Source: Blastocatellia bacterium (GTDB lineage Bacteria > Acidobacteriota > Blastocatellia > Pyrinomonadales > Pyrinomonadaceae). Taken from it: a stretch of 64,000 nucleotides of DNA. The notes under the pieces are model-generated. The model did no database searches. It was not told the origin of the DNA and worked only from the letters and a program-made list of their open reading frames with translations. A program made the position numbers and the translations under genes. This document shows positions 28,855 to 38,505 of this stretch, piece by piece. The first letter of the stretch is position 1, and each line of letters begins with the position of its first letter. The DNA is taken from assembly GCA_013697915.1 (NCBI GenBank), contig JACCVY010000006.1, forward strand, positions 1 through 64,000, written 5' to 3'.

Positions 28855-30699
28855 ATGGCGGAAGGCATCAAGATCGCAATCGTAGGTGGCGGCCTTGCCG
28901 GCCTGGCAGCAGCCATGCGCATTGCCGAAGCCGGACACTCCGTCGATCTTTTCTCTGTCGTCCCAGTGAAACGTTCGCATTCCGTTTGTGCGCAGGGCGG
29001 AATCAACGGCGCGGTCAACACCAAAGGCGAAGGCGATTCGACCTGGGAACACTTTGACGACACCGTTTATGGCGGCGATTTTCTTGCAAATCAACCGCCC
29101 GCAAAAGCCATGTGCGAGATGGCGCCGTCGATCATCTATTTGTTCGATCGCATGGGGGTTCCTTTCTCCCGCACTCCCGAAGGCTTGCTCGATTTTCGTC
29201 GCTTTGGCGGAACTAAACATCACCGCACGGCATTCGCCGGAGCCTCAACCGGCCAGCAACTTCTTTATGCTCTTGACGAGCAGGTGCGCCGTTATGAAGT
29301 CAACGGCAAAGTGCGGAAGTTTGAGCATTGGGAGATGTTGTCCCTTGTGCTCGACGAAGCGCAGGTGTGTCGTGGCTTGATTGCGATGAACCTGCAAACG
29401 CTCGAACTGAAGGCGTTTCCGGCAGACGCTGTGATTGCCGCGACTGGTGGTCCGGGATTGATCTTCGGCAAGTCCACCAATTCGATGGTTTGCACCGGCA
29501 GTGCGGTGGCTGCTTGTTATCAGCAGGGCGCGAAATACGCCAACGGCGAATTCATTCAGGTTCATCCCACGTCGATTCCCGGCGAAGATAAGTTGCGCCT
29601 AATGTCCGAATCAGCGCGCGGCGAAGGTGGCCGCGTTTGGGTGCCGCGCCAAGCTGGCGACACGCGCGCGCCTTCTTCAATTCCAGAAAAAGAGCGTTGG
29701 TATTTCCTCGAAGAAAAATATCCGGCTTACGGAAACCTGGTGCCGCGCGATATCGCGACGCGAGAAATTTTTCAGGTGTGCATCGAAGGCAAGGGCGTCG
29801 CGAGAGAAAACCAGGTCTATCTGGATGTAACTCACATCCCCGCCGAGACGCTCGATCGCAAGCTGGGCGCAATTCTCGAAATCTACGAGATGTTTGTGGG
29901 CGACGATCCGCGCCACGTGCCAATGCGAATTTTTCCAGGCGTGCATTACTCGATGGGCGGGCTGTGGGTGGATTATGAGCAGCGCACCAACATTCTCGGT
30001 TTGCTCGCCGCGGGTGAATGCGACTATTCGATTCACGGAGCGAATCGTCTCGGCGCGAATTCGCTGGTGAGTTGCGTTTACGGCGGCTTTATTGCTGCCC
30101 CGGCTGCGATCCAGTATGCGACCGGCGTCCAGCGCAACGGCTCGAATGGTTCGGGCGTTTACGATCAGGAGCTAAGAAAGCAACAGGAAATCAACGACGC
30201 GTTGATTAAGCAAAGGGGCAAAGAAAATCAGTACGTGCTTCATCAGGAAATGGGCAAGTGGATGACGGACAACGTCACGGTTGTGCGCTACAACGACAAG
30301 CTAAAGGAAACTGACAACAAGCTGCTGGAGTTGATGGATCGTTACAAACGCATTTCAATCAACGATTCAAATCTTTGGGCCACGATGGCTTTGCCGCATG
30401 CGCGACATCTCGACAACATGCTTGAACTGGCGCGCGTGATCACGCTTGGGGCGTTGAATCGCAACGAGTCGCGCGGCGCACACTACAAGCCCGACTTTCC
30501 CGAACGCGATGACGAGAACTTTTTGAAAACGACGATTGCCGAGTATTCAGGAGAAGGGCCGGTGCTTTCTTATGAAGCGGTTGACGTCTCGCTGATTCCG
30601 CCGCGCAAACGCGATTACAGCAAGGCGAAGCAGGAAAAGCAACCTGATCCGGCAGCGCCGCGGCCCAGCGCTCCAGCAGAAAAATCACGAGTTCAATGA
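28855..30699 (+). CDS. sdhA: Succinate dehydrogenase/fumarate reductase flavoprotein subunit
   Basis: KIAIVGGGLAGLAAAMRIAEAG ... HSVCAQGGINGAVNTKGEGDSTWEHFDDTVYGGDFLA ... FPGVHYSMGGLWVDYEQRTNILGLLAAGEC. Confidence 0.96.
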   Translation: MAEGIKIAIVGGGLAGLAAAMRIAEAGHSVDLFSVVPVKRSHSVCAQGGINGAVNTKGEGDSTWEHFDDTVYGGDFLANQPPAKAMCEMAPSIIYLFDRMGVPFSRTPEGLLDFRRFGGTKHHRTAFAGASTGQQLLYALDEQVRRYEVNGKVRKFEHWEMLSLVLDEAQVCRGLIAMNLQTLELKAFPADAVIAATGGPGLIFGKSTNSMVCTGSAVAACYQQGAKYANGEFIQVHPTSIPGEDKLRLMSESARGEGGRVWVPRQAGDTRAPSSIPEKERWYFLEEKYPAYGNLVPRDIATREIFQVCIEGKGVARENQVYLDVTHIPAETLDRKLGAILEIYEMFVGDDPRHVPMRIFPGVHYSMGGLWVDYEQRTNILGLLAAGECDYSIHGANRLGANSLVSCVYGGFIAAPAAIQYATGVQRNGSNGSGVYDQELRKQQEINDALIKQRGKENQYVLHQEMGKWMTDNVTVVRYNDKLKETDNKLLELMDRYKRISINDSNLWATMALPHARHLDNMLELARVITLGALNRNESRGAHYKPDFPERDDENFLKTTIAEYSGEGPVLSYEAVDVSLIPPRKRDYSKAKQEKQPDPAAPRPSAPAEKSRVQ

Positions 30700-30751
30700 C
30701 GTGGACTGGCAGTGGCGTTGAGAGCTTTTAGAAAAATGTTTCAAGAATGAG

Positions 30752-30840
30752 GGTCTCATGGTTGGGAAGGGCGGCTTGCCCCCGCCAAGCTTGAGCGGCA
30801 TTCCACGGGCGGGGGCAAGCCACCCTTCCCAACCATGAGA
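30752..30840. repeat. Dispersed palindrome, family B copy 2 (between sdhA and sdhB)
   Basis: gtctcatggttgggaagggcggcttgcccccgc / gcgggggcaagccacccttcccaaccatgagac, near-perfect 33-bp arms. Confidence 0.92.
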
Positions 30841-30906
30841 CTTTGAATCTTGAGTTTTTCTTTGAAGCTTTGAAGCTTTTGTGGCCCAATTAGAACTGAG
30901 TTAATT

Positions 30907-31692
30907 ATGTCCGCACACGCCGTCAATCAGAAGAAGAGCAATCGCGTCCCCCCGAAGACTGTCGAGATTCACATTCGCCGGCGCGCGAATCCCGACTCGC
31001 CTCAGTACTGGGAAGTCTTTGAGCTTCCTTATCGTCCGAACCTCAACATCATCTCGTGCTTGATGGAGATTCAGAAGAACCCGGTCACCAAAGAGGGCAA
31101 TCCAACCACGCCGCCTGTTTGGCAGATGAACTGTCTTGAGCAGGTTTGCGGAATTTGCACGATGGTCATCAATGGACGGGCGCGGCAATCCTGTTCTGCG
31201 CTGATCGACAATCTCGAACAACCGATCAAGCTTGAGCCCATGTCCAAGTTTCCCAACATTCGCGACCTGGTAGTCGATCGCTCGCAAATGTTTGATCATC
31301 TCAAGCAAGTTAATGCCTGGGTGGAACTCGACGGCACTCACGATCTCGGGCCGGGTCCGCGCATGGACCAGGAAGAAGTTCAAGAGCGTTATTCGTATTC
31401 ACGTTGCATGACGTGTGGCTGCTGTCTCGAAGCTTGTCCACAATATGAAGGCGACAATTATATTGGACCGCAGGCAATTGCCCAGGTTCGTCTATTCAAC
31501 ATGCATCCGAGCGGCAAGATGACCCGTGACGAGCGGCTGGAAGGAATCATGGGTGAAGACGGCATCACCAATTGCGGCAACGCACAAAACTGCGTCAAGG
31601 CTTGTCCCATGGGCATTCCGCTAACACGCGCGATTTACGAAGAGAACCGCGAGACGGTGGTGCACGGTTTGTTTGGCTGGCTAAAAAGTTAA
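30907..31692 (+). CDS. sdhB: Succinate dehydrogenase/fumarate reductase iron-sulfur subunit
   Basis: CLEQVCGICTMVINGRARQSCSA ... CMTCGCCLEACPQY ... CGNAQNCVKACPMGIPL. Confidence 0.96.
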   Translation: MSAHAVNQKKSNRVPPKTVEIHIRRRANPDSPQYWEVFELPYRPNLNIISCLMEIQKNPVTKEGNPTTPPVWQMNCLEQVCGICTMVINGRARQSCSALIDNLEQPIKLEPMSKFPNIRDLVVDRSQMFDHLKQVNAWVELDGTHDLGPGPRMDQEEVQERYSYSRCMTCGCCLEACPQYEGDNYIGPQAIAQVRLFNMHPSGKMTRDERLEGIMGEDGITNCGNAQNCVKACPMGIPLTRAIYEENRETVVHGLFGWLKS

Positions 31693-31737
31693 ATTCGACT
31701 AACATTTTATTGACTTCCTGCCGATAGGTGGACTATT

Positions 31738-32277
31738 GTGCCTCCACAATACAAGGTTTGTTCGCCGCGAACTTCCTGCCGATGGCCGCTCTTTTATCAC
31801 GGGGGTTACTTGTTCACTCAATTTCTTCGGCCATACCTCGCAGCTATAACTGTCATTTTATTAGCTCTATTAGTGTCTCCGTCTCTGCTTGCGCAGCGTC
31901 AAACGCCCGACAAAATATATACCCTTGCTGACGAAAAGAGGGCCCGGACGCCCGCGCAAAAGAAAATTGATTCACAATTGCTCTATGCAATTAAGCAACG
32001 GCGCGGCGAGACGCGAGGGGTACCCGAGTTGCGAATTGAACTCAAACTGGACGATCAAAAACGGGTTCTAGTGGACATCACCTCTTTGACGCCGTCAAAA
32101 GTGATTGCTCCAGTGAAGGAATTGGGTGGGTCAGTCATATCTGTTTCGCAACGATACCATACCCTCCGTGCGCTGTTGCCGCTCGATAAATTGGAACTTC
32201 TCGCTAGTGCCAAACAGGTTAGGTTCATTTCTCTCCCCGCTGAACCTGCCACACACGGTGCTGTGATAACGCACTAA
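31738..32277 (+). CDS. Secreted stand-alone propeptide/inhibitor-I9-like protein, homologous to N-terminal region of the downstream subtilase
   Basis: KRARTPAQKKIDSQLLYAIKQRRGE and RVLVDITS...VISVSQRYHTLRALLPLDKLELLASAKQVRFI match KRNRTPEQNKIDSQLLYAIKMHRGQ and RVVVDITG...ILVSTPNYNSIRVEVALDSLESIAASPDVNFI. Confidence 0.75.
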   Translation: MPPQYKVCSPRTSCRWPLFYHGGYLFTQFLRPYLAAITVILLALLVSPSLLAQRQTPDKIYTLADEKRARTPAQKKIDSQLLYAIKQRRGETRGVPELRIELKLDDQKRVLVDITSLTPSKVIAPVKELGGSVISVSQRYHTLRALLPLDKLELLASAKQVRFISLPAEPATHGAVITH

Positions 32278-32388
32278 AAGTACAGCAATGTTCTAGATTT
32301 TTACGGCATGCTCTTCGGCTTTGAGCACGGGCATGCTCATTACTGCTCGCCTGGTTACAAAAAAGAATTTTCCTAAGGAGCTCACAAC

Positions 32389-35300
32389 ATGAAGAAGTCT
32401 CATGCCAGACAGTCCCGATTTAGTCCCAACGGTAAACAGCGGCGCCTAAGCCCGAGGTGGCCGCTGGTGCTTTTCCTCCTAACTGCCGCCACCCTGGTGA
32501 CGCTAGCCACGGGTGTTTTTCCAAACGCGGCCTTTTATGTTTCCGCCGCGGGTGACGGCGATGCCATCAGCGCCAGCGCCGCTCAGCAGATTCAAGCTCT
32601 GGTTGAAGAGAAGAGAAATCGCACGCCCGAGCAGAACAAGATTGATTCGCAACTCCTTTACGCGATCAAAATGCACCGCGGTCAACCTATAGCCACCGGA
32701 GTTCAATCACTTTCCGTGAACGTTGCTACGAACGACCAGGGCCGTGTGGTAGTCGACATCACCGGCAACATAAATCAGTCACTCCTACAAACGCTCACTA
32801 GCTATGGGGCTAAAATTTTGGTTTCAACGCCAAACTACAACAGCATCCGCGTGGAAGTGGCGTTGGACAGTCTTGAATCCATAGCGGCCTCGCCTGATGT
32901 CAATTTCATACAGGCGAAACAAGAGGCGATGACGTCGCGGAGTAACGCCGCCGTTGTAAGTACTCCAGCGGCTGGAAGATCTATTCGAAGTGATTTCCCC
33001 ATGCGGGCTGCACGCGTACGTGAGCGACTCACAAAAGCGCTGGCCCGTTATTCTCAGAAGGATTCTCCAATCGATCCCGGAGCGGGTACGAATGTCGGTC
33101 AACGCCAATCCGAAGGCGATATCACTCACCGCGCCAACATAGCCCGATCCAGATATGGAATAGATGGCACAGGTGTCAAGATTGGCGTGCTTTCAAATGG
33201 CGTGGTCAGTTTGGCGCAGGCGCAATCCACGGGTGATTTGCCGCCTGATGTGACGGTTTTGCCTGGCCAGGCGGGGACCGGTGATGAAGGTACAGCAATG
33301 CTCGAAATTGTTCATGACCTCGCTCCCGGTTCCAAGCTTTACTTTGCCACCGCTTTTTCCAGCATTACTAATTTCGCCGATAACATTAAAAAACTTCGCG
33401 CGGCGGGATGCGACATCATCGTCGACGACGTCTTCTACTTCGCTGAATCGGTGTTCCAGGACGGACAGGCGCCGGCCATAATATCGCCGACGAACGGCGG
33501 GGTGGTGACACAGGCTGTCAACGACGTTACGGCCAGCGGCGGGATGTACTTCTCGTCAGCAGGTAACGAAGGCAACCTCAACGACGGCACGGCCGGAGTC
33601 TTCGAGGGGAACTTCACAAACGGAGGCACGCTCGCACTAATCGGGGGCGCAGGCGCCGGACCGGTCCACGACTTCGATTCCACCGCGGCTGTCGCGCAGT
33701 TCGACCGCATCACGCTTGGTTCGGCAAACCCCATCACGCTTTTCTGGTCTGACCCGCTTGGCGGGTCGGCCAACGACTATGACTTGTACATTCTGAACAG
33801 CGCCGGCACCGCGGTTGTCGCGGCCTCGACGGGCACCCAGGACGGTAACGACGACCCCATCGAAATCGTGGGGGGCGGCGCCAACGTCACCAACAACCGC
33901 ATCGTGGTGGCCAAGTTCAATGGCGCCGATCGCTTCCTGCACGTCAACACCTTCCGCGGTCGCCTGCTCTTCGCAACCTTCGGACAGACGCACGGCCACT
34001 CGGCAGCGGCCGAGGCTTACAGCGTGGCGGCGACGCCTTCGGTCGGCCCGTTCCCAATGCCCTTCACTGCGGCGAACGTGGTCGAGACGTTCGAATCCGA
34101 CGGCCCGCGCAAGCTCTACTTCCAGCCCGACGGGACGCCCTACACGCCCGGTAACTTCCTTGCGGCGGGCGGCATCACGCGCCAGAAGCCGGACATTACC
34201 GCGGCTGATGGTGGAGTGGTCTCTGGAGTGGGCGGCTTTTCCAGTCCGTTTTTCGGTACGTCTGCGGCTGCACCGCATGCCGGCGCAATTGCGGCCCTGG
34301 TCAAGTCAGCCAATCTGAGCCTGACGCCGGCTCAAATTCGAACGGCTCTGATCGCCTCGGCTATTGACATCGAAACGCCAGGCGTTGATCGCGACTCGGG
34401 CGCCGGAATCATCATGGCCGACACAGCCGTTGCCGCAGCCGGCGCGACTGCGGTGGACCTCGAACTCGGCACCGTTACAGTCACGGAAGCCGCCGGCAAT
34501 GGCAATGTTTTTGTTGAGCCTGGCGAGAAGGGCTCGATCACGGTTCAGTTAAGAAACAACAGCGCCGTAACTCTTACGAACGTGACCGCGACACTTACAA
34601 CTACCACTCCCGGCGTGACGATTGTGCCGCCGGGCTCATCAGCCTATCCGGACATCGCACCCGGGGGCGGCACTGCGAACAACACCACTCCGTTTCAGTT
34701 CATCATCGGCAGCAGCGTTCCCTGTCCGACGACGATCCATTTCACTCTAACGGTTAGCCTGACAGGCACCTCGAGCCCGAGAGTGTTCAACTTCGACTAC
34801 GGGGTCCAGCGGAAGGCGACCATTAGCACCACGCTCGACACTGTAGCACCGGCAAACGGCGAGGGCTTCACGTCGACGACTGGACTTCAAACCGGACGTT
34901 TGGTGCGCACCGGGAACACCTCCCTCTGCGGTATAACCAAACCTAATCCGGGGATCAATGGTGCGGATGCGGCCATCGCACACCGGTACGACGCCTACAG
35001 GTTCCAAAATCCCAGCACGTCGCCTATCTGCATTACGGTCACGCTAACCACGTCGAACGCGGACGATCTAAAACTTCAGTCAGTCGCTTATGCACCCACG
35101 TTCGATCCGGCCCACATAAGTGACAATTACATCGGGGACATTGCTGGGAATGACGGAAGAGATTCCCGGTTCTACTCATTCACCGTACCCGCGCTCACGA
35201 CTTTCGTAGTGGTCGTAAACGAAATCACCGGAGGGGCCGGCGGCGGCACAGCTTACACGCTGGTAGTTGATGGGTTGCCTTGTGTAACTCCACCGCCGGC

Positions 35301-36429
35301 GCTTGTCTCCTTGCAATTCGATCCTTCGGGAACTTCGGTTACCGAGGACAACACGTCCATTACCCTGACAGTCACGCGCACTGGTGATGCAAACTTCCCG
35401 GTCTCCGTCGACTACGCGACTGTCGATGGCAGCGCCTCTTCGCGTTCTGATTATGAGAAAGCGATCGGCACGCTGAAATTTGCGGTTGGCCAAACCAGTG
35501 CAACGATTACCCTGCTGCTCAACGAGGATTCCTTCGTTGAGGGCACGGAAACCTTCACTGTCTCGTTGAGCAATCCGCAAGGCGTTGAAACCTTCGTCGG
35601 CGGAGCGCCCACGGCCACCATTACCATCAATGACGACGTATCGGAACCTTCAACGAATGCCATCGATAACACCGATATTTTCGTCCGGCAGCATTATCAC
35701 GATTTCCTTAATCGTGAAGCCGACACGCCGGGTCTGGCGTTCTGGACCAACAACATCACAGTTTGTGGCGCCGATTCCGCCTGCATACAGGCGAAACGCA
35801 TAGATACAAGCGCGTCCTTCTTCCTGTCCATAGAATTTCAGGAGACTGGCTTCTTTGCCTACCGTTTCTACCAAGCGTCATATGGACGACGCATTGGAGG
35901 CACTGTGCCTCTAACTTTCGACGAGTTCATTCGGGACGCGGCGAAAGTTGGCCGAGACGTAATCATCGGACAAGCGGGAGCACTTGCACAGTTGGAGTCC
36001 AACAAACAGGCTTATTCTCTCGAATTCGTGACTCGTCCCGAATTTCTGGCCGCATACCCAGCCAGTCTGACTCCGAACCAATTCGTGGACGCTCTGAACT
36101 TAAACACGGGTGGGTCTCTCTCCACGGCCGAGAGGAATGCATTGATCGTTGAGCTGGCAGGCAACAACACGAACCAGGGCCGCGCAAGCGTCCTGCGACA
36201 GGTCGCAGATGATGCTGATTTCAAAGCGCTTGAAACTAATCGAGCGTTCGTGCTGATGGAGTACTTCGGATACCTGCGCAGGAATCCGAACGATGCGCCT
36301 GATGGCAATTTCAACGGGTTTAACTTCTGGTTGAATAAACTGAATGGCTTCAATGGAGATTTTAGGAAGGCAGACATGGCCAAGGCCTTTATCGTCTCCA
36401 CTGAATACAGGAGCCGGTTCGGCAATTAA
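32389..36429 (+). CDS. S8 (subtilisin-like) serine protease with Calx-beta domain and C-terminal DUF4214-like region
   Basis: GTGVKIGVLSNGVV (Asp region), FFGTSAAAPHAGAIAALV (catalytic Ser), VTEDNTSITLTVTRTGDANFPVSVDYATVDGSA (Calx-beta), FVRQHYHDFLNREADTPGLAFWTNNI (DUF4214). Confidence 0.9.
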   Translation: MKKSHARQSRFSPNGKQRRLSPRWPLVLFLLTAATLVTLATGVFPNAAFYVSAAGDGDAISASAAQQIQALVEEKRNRTPEQNKIDSQLLYAIKMHRGQPIATGVQSLSVNVATNDQGRVVVDITGNINQSLLQTLTSYGAKILVSTPNYNSIRVEVALDSLESIAASPDVNFIQAKQEAMTSRSNAAVVSTPAAGRSIRSDFPMRAARVRERLTKALARYSQKDSPIDPGAGTNVGQRQSEGDITHRANIARSRYGIDGTGVKIGVLSNGVVSLAQAQSTGDLPPDVTVLPGQAGTGDEGTAMLEIVHDLAPGSKLYFATAFSSITNFADNIKKLRAAGCDIIVDDVFYFAESVFQDGQAPAIISPTNGGVVTQAVNDVTASGGMYFSSAGNEGNLNDGTAGVFEGNFTNGGTLALIGGAGAGPVHDFDSTAAVAQFDRITLGSANPITLFWSDPLGGSANDYDLYILNSAGTAVVAASTGTQDGNDDPIEIVGGGANVTNNRIVVAKFNGADRFLHVNTFRGRLLFATFGQTHGHSAAAEAYSVAATPSVGPFPMPFTAANVVETFESDGPRKLYFQPDGTPYTPGNFLAAGGITRQKPDITAADGGVVSGVGGFSSPFFGTSAAAPHAGAIAALVKSANLSLTPAQIRTALIASAIDIETPGVDRDSGAGIIMADTAVAAAGATAVDLELGTVTVTEAAGNGNVFVEPGEKGSITVQLRNNSAVTLTNVTATLTTTTPGVTIVPPGSSAYPDIAPGGGTANNTTPFQFIIGSSVPCPTTIHFTLTVSLTGTSSPRVFNFDYGVQRKATISTTLDTVAPANGEGFTSTTGLQTGRLVRTGNTSLCGITKPNPGINGADAAIAHRYDAYRFQNPSTSPICITVTLTTSNADDLKLQSVAYAPTFDPAHISDNYIGDIAGNDGRDSRFYSFTVPALTTFVVVVNEITGGAGGGTAYTLVVDGLPCVTPPPALVSLQFDPSGTSVTEDNTSITLTVTRTGDANFPVSVDYATVDGSASSRSDYEKAIGTLKFAVGQTSATITLLLNEDSFVEGTETFTVSLSNPQGVETFVGGAPTATITINDDVSEPSTNAIDNTDIFVRQHYHDFLNREADTPGLAFWTNNITVCGADSACIQAKRIDTSASFFLSIEFQETGFFAYRFYQASYGRRIGGTVPLTFDEFIRDAAKVGRDVIIGQAGALAQLESNKQAYSLEFVTRPEFLAAYPASLTPNQFVDALNLNTGGSLSTAERNALIVELAGNNTNQGRASVLRQVADDADFKALETNRAFVLMEYFGYLRRNPNDAPDGNFNGFNFWLNKLNGFNGDFRKADMAKAFIVSTEYRSRFGN

Positions 36430-36466
36430 CTAACCTAACCAGACGGAGCGAGAGCCCCGCAAAACA

Positions 36467-36505
36467 AAACGGCGTAGCCTGGTTGGCTACGCCGTTTCAA
36501 TTGTA
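36467..36505. terminator. Bidirectional intrinsic terminator between subtilase and mdh
   Basis: aaacggcgtagcc-tggtt-ggctacgccgttt perfect 13-bp stem with A/T flanks between convergent genes. Confidence 0.85.
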
Positions 36506-36547
36506 AGGACCACGGTGGCTTGCGGCCGTGATCAAGCGAGCATAAGC

Positions 36548-37516
<969 letters not shown>

Positions 37517-37670
37517 TTAAGCGAAATGTTCGTGCGCAATTTGTATATAAGAATGCTAGGATTTGAAAGAGCGCGAGTTTATCCGTCGCTATGAGCAGTG
37601 TCAAGAAAGTGCCTGGCGAACGGTAAAAGTGAATACCTAATCACTAATAACTTCGCGGCGCAATAATCAA

Positions 37671-38297
37671 GTGTCCGACCAAGACCACCTTAAGAAACTA
37701 ATTGCACTTTTGCGACTCGCGTACTCGGCCGAGTTGGCTGCGGCATGCGCCTATCGCGGTCACTGGCATTCTGTTTCGGACGCAAACGAACGTGGGCGCA
37801 TTCTGCAAATCGAAAATGAAGAATGGCATCATCGCAAGCTGGTAGGCGAGATGCTCAAAAAGTTGGGAACACTCCCAAGCCGCGCTCGTGAGTTGCGTGC
37901 AACTGTTGTCGGACGCGTGCTCGGTACCTTGTGCCACCTCACCGGCGGGCTCGCCCCAATGTATGGCGCTGGCCGACTTGAAAGTCGCAATATTCGCGAG
38001 TATGAAACTGCCGCGCGTTACGCGCGCGCTGCCGGCCACGATGAATTTGCGGATTGCTTGCTGATGATGGCCGAAGTGGATTGGGAGCACGAGAAATATT
38101 TTCGTTCGCGCGTTCTGTCTCACCTTTTAGGAAGGCGCCTGGCCATATGGTCGGAACCACCGCCCCGGGAAATGATTCGCAAATCATTTGCGAACTCTGC
38201 CGAATCTGCACTATTGGACCAGGAGGCCGCCTCATTGGCTGGGGACAGGGTAGAAGTGCCGCTTGATGCCGTGGTAATATCGCAACACGCTGAATAG
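37671..38297 (+). CDS. Ferritin-like (Coq7-type di-iron fold) protein, uncharacterised
   Basis: AAACAYRGHWHSVSDANERGRILQIENEEWHHRKLVGEML ... AEVDWEHEKYFR: ExxH-type carboxylate/His motifs. Confidence 0.6.
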   Translation: MSDQDHLKKLIALLRLAYSAELAAACAYRGHWHSVSDANERGRILQIENEEWHHRKLVGEMLKKLGTLPSRARELRATVVGRVLGTLCHLTGGLAPMYGAGRLESRNIREYETAARYARAAGHDEFADCLLMMAEVDWEHEKYFRSRVLSHLLGRRLAIWSEPPPREMIRKSFANSAESALLDQEAASLAGDRVEVPLDAVVISQHAE

Positions 38298-38334
38298 CAA
38301 TTCCCCCTAATTAACAGGCAACGAGGTTTGCGCT

Positions 38335-38400
38335 ATGTGTAATAAAACAAATCTGGATCATCGCCCCCTCGACAGCCGTTCCGACCTCTTCGCGGACTAG
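38335..38400 (+). CDS. Very short ORF (21 aa, MCNKTNLDHRPLDSRSDLFAD) in leader of the aminotransferase gene
   Basis: ATG to TAG; followed by hairpin-rich leader; speculative leader peptide. Confidence 0.25.
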   Translation: MCNKTNLDHRPLDSRSDLFAD

Positions 38401-38505
38401 CAGTCTTTCCTTAGTGACTCGTCGCTGATTCGTTGACGACTCTAGTCTCGTTGACGCGCCGCATCGTCTTTAGACGACGCCTTTTTCAAGCAAGGAGAGA
38501 ACCAC

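Noticed and set aside
31738-31808. GTG start of the stand-alone propeptide ORF at 31738
   Set aside because: The first residues do not look like a signal peptide; initiation around 31809 (LFTQFLRPYLAAITVILLALL) is more likely, although not provable here.
33637-34278. 213-aa antisense ORF within the subtilase gene
   Set aside because: Arg-rich shadow ORF opposite a high-GC3 coding segment; the plus strand has clear subtilase motifs.
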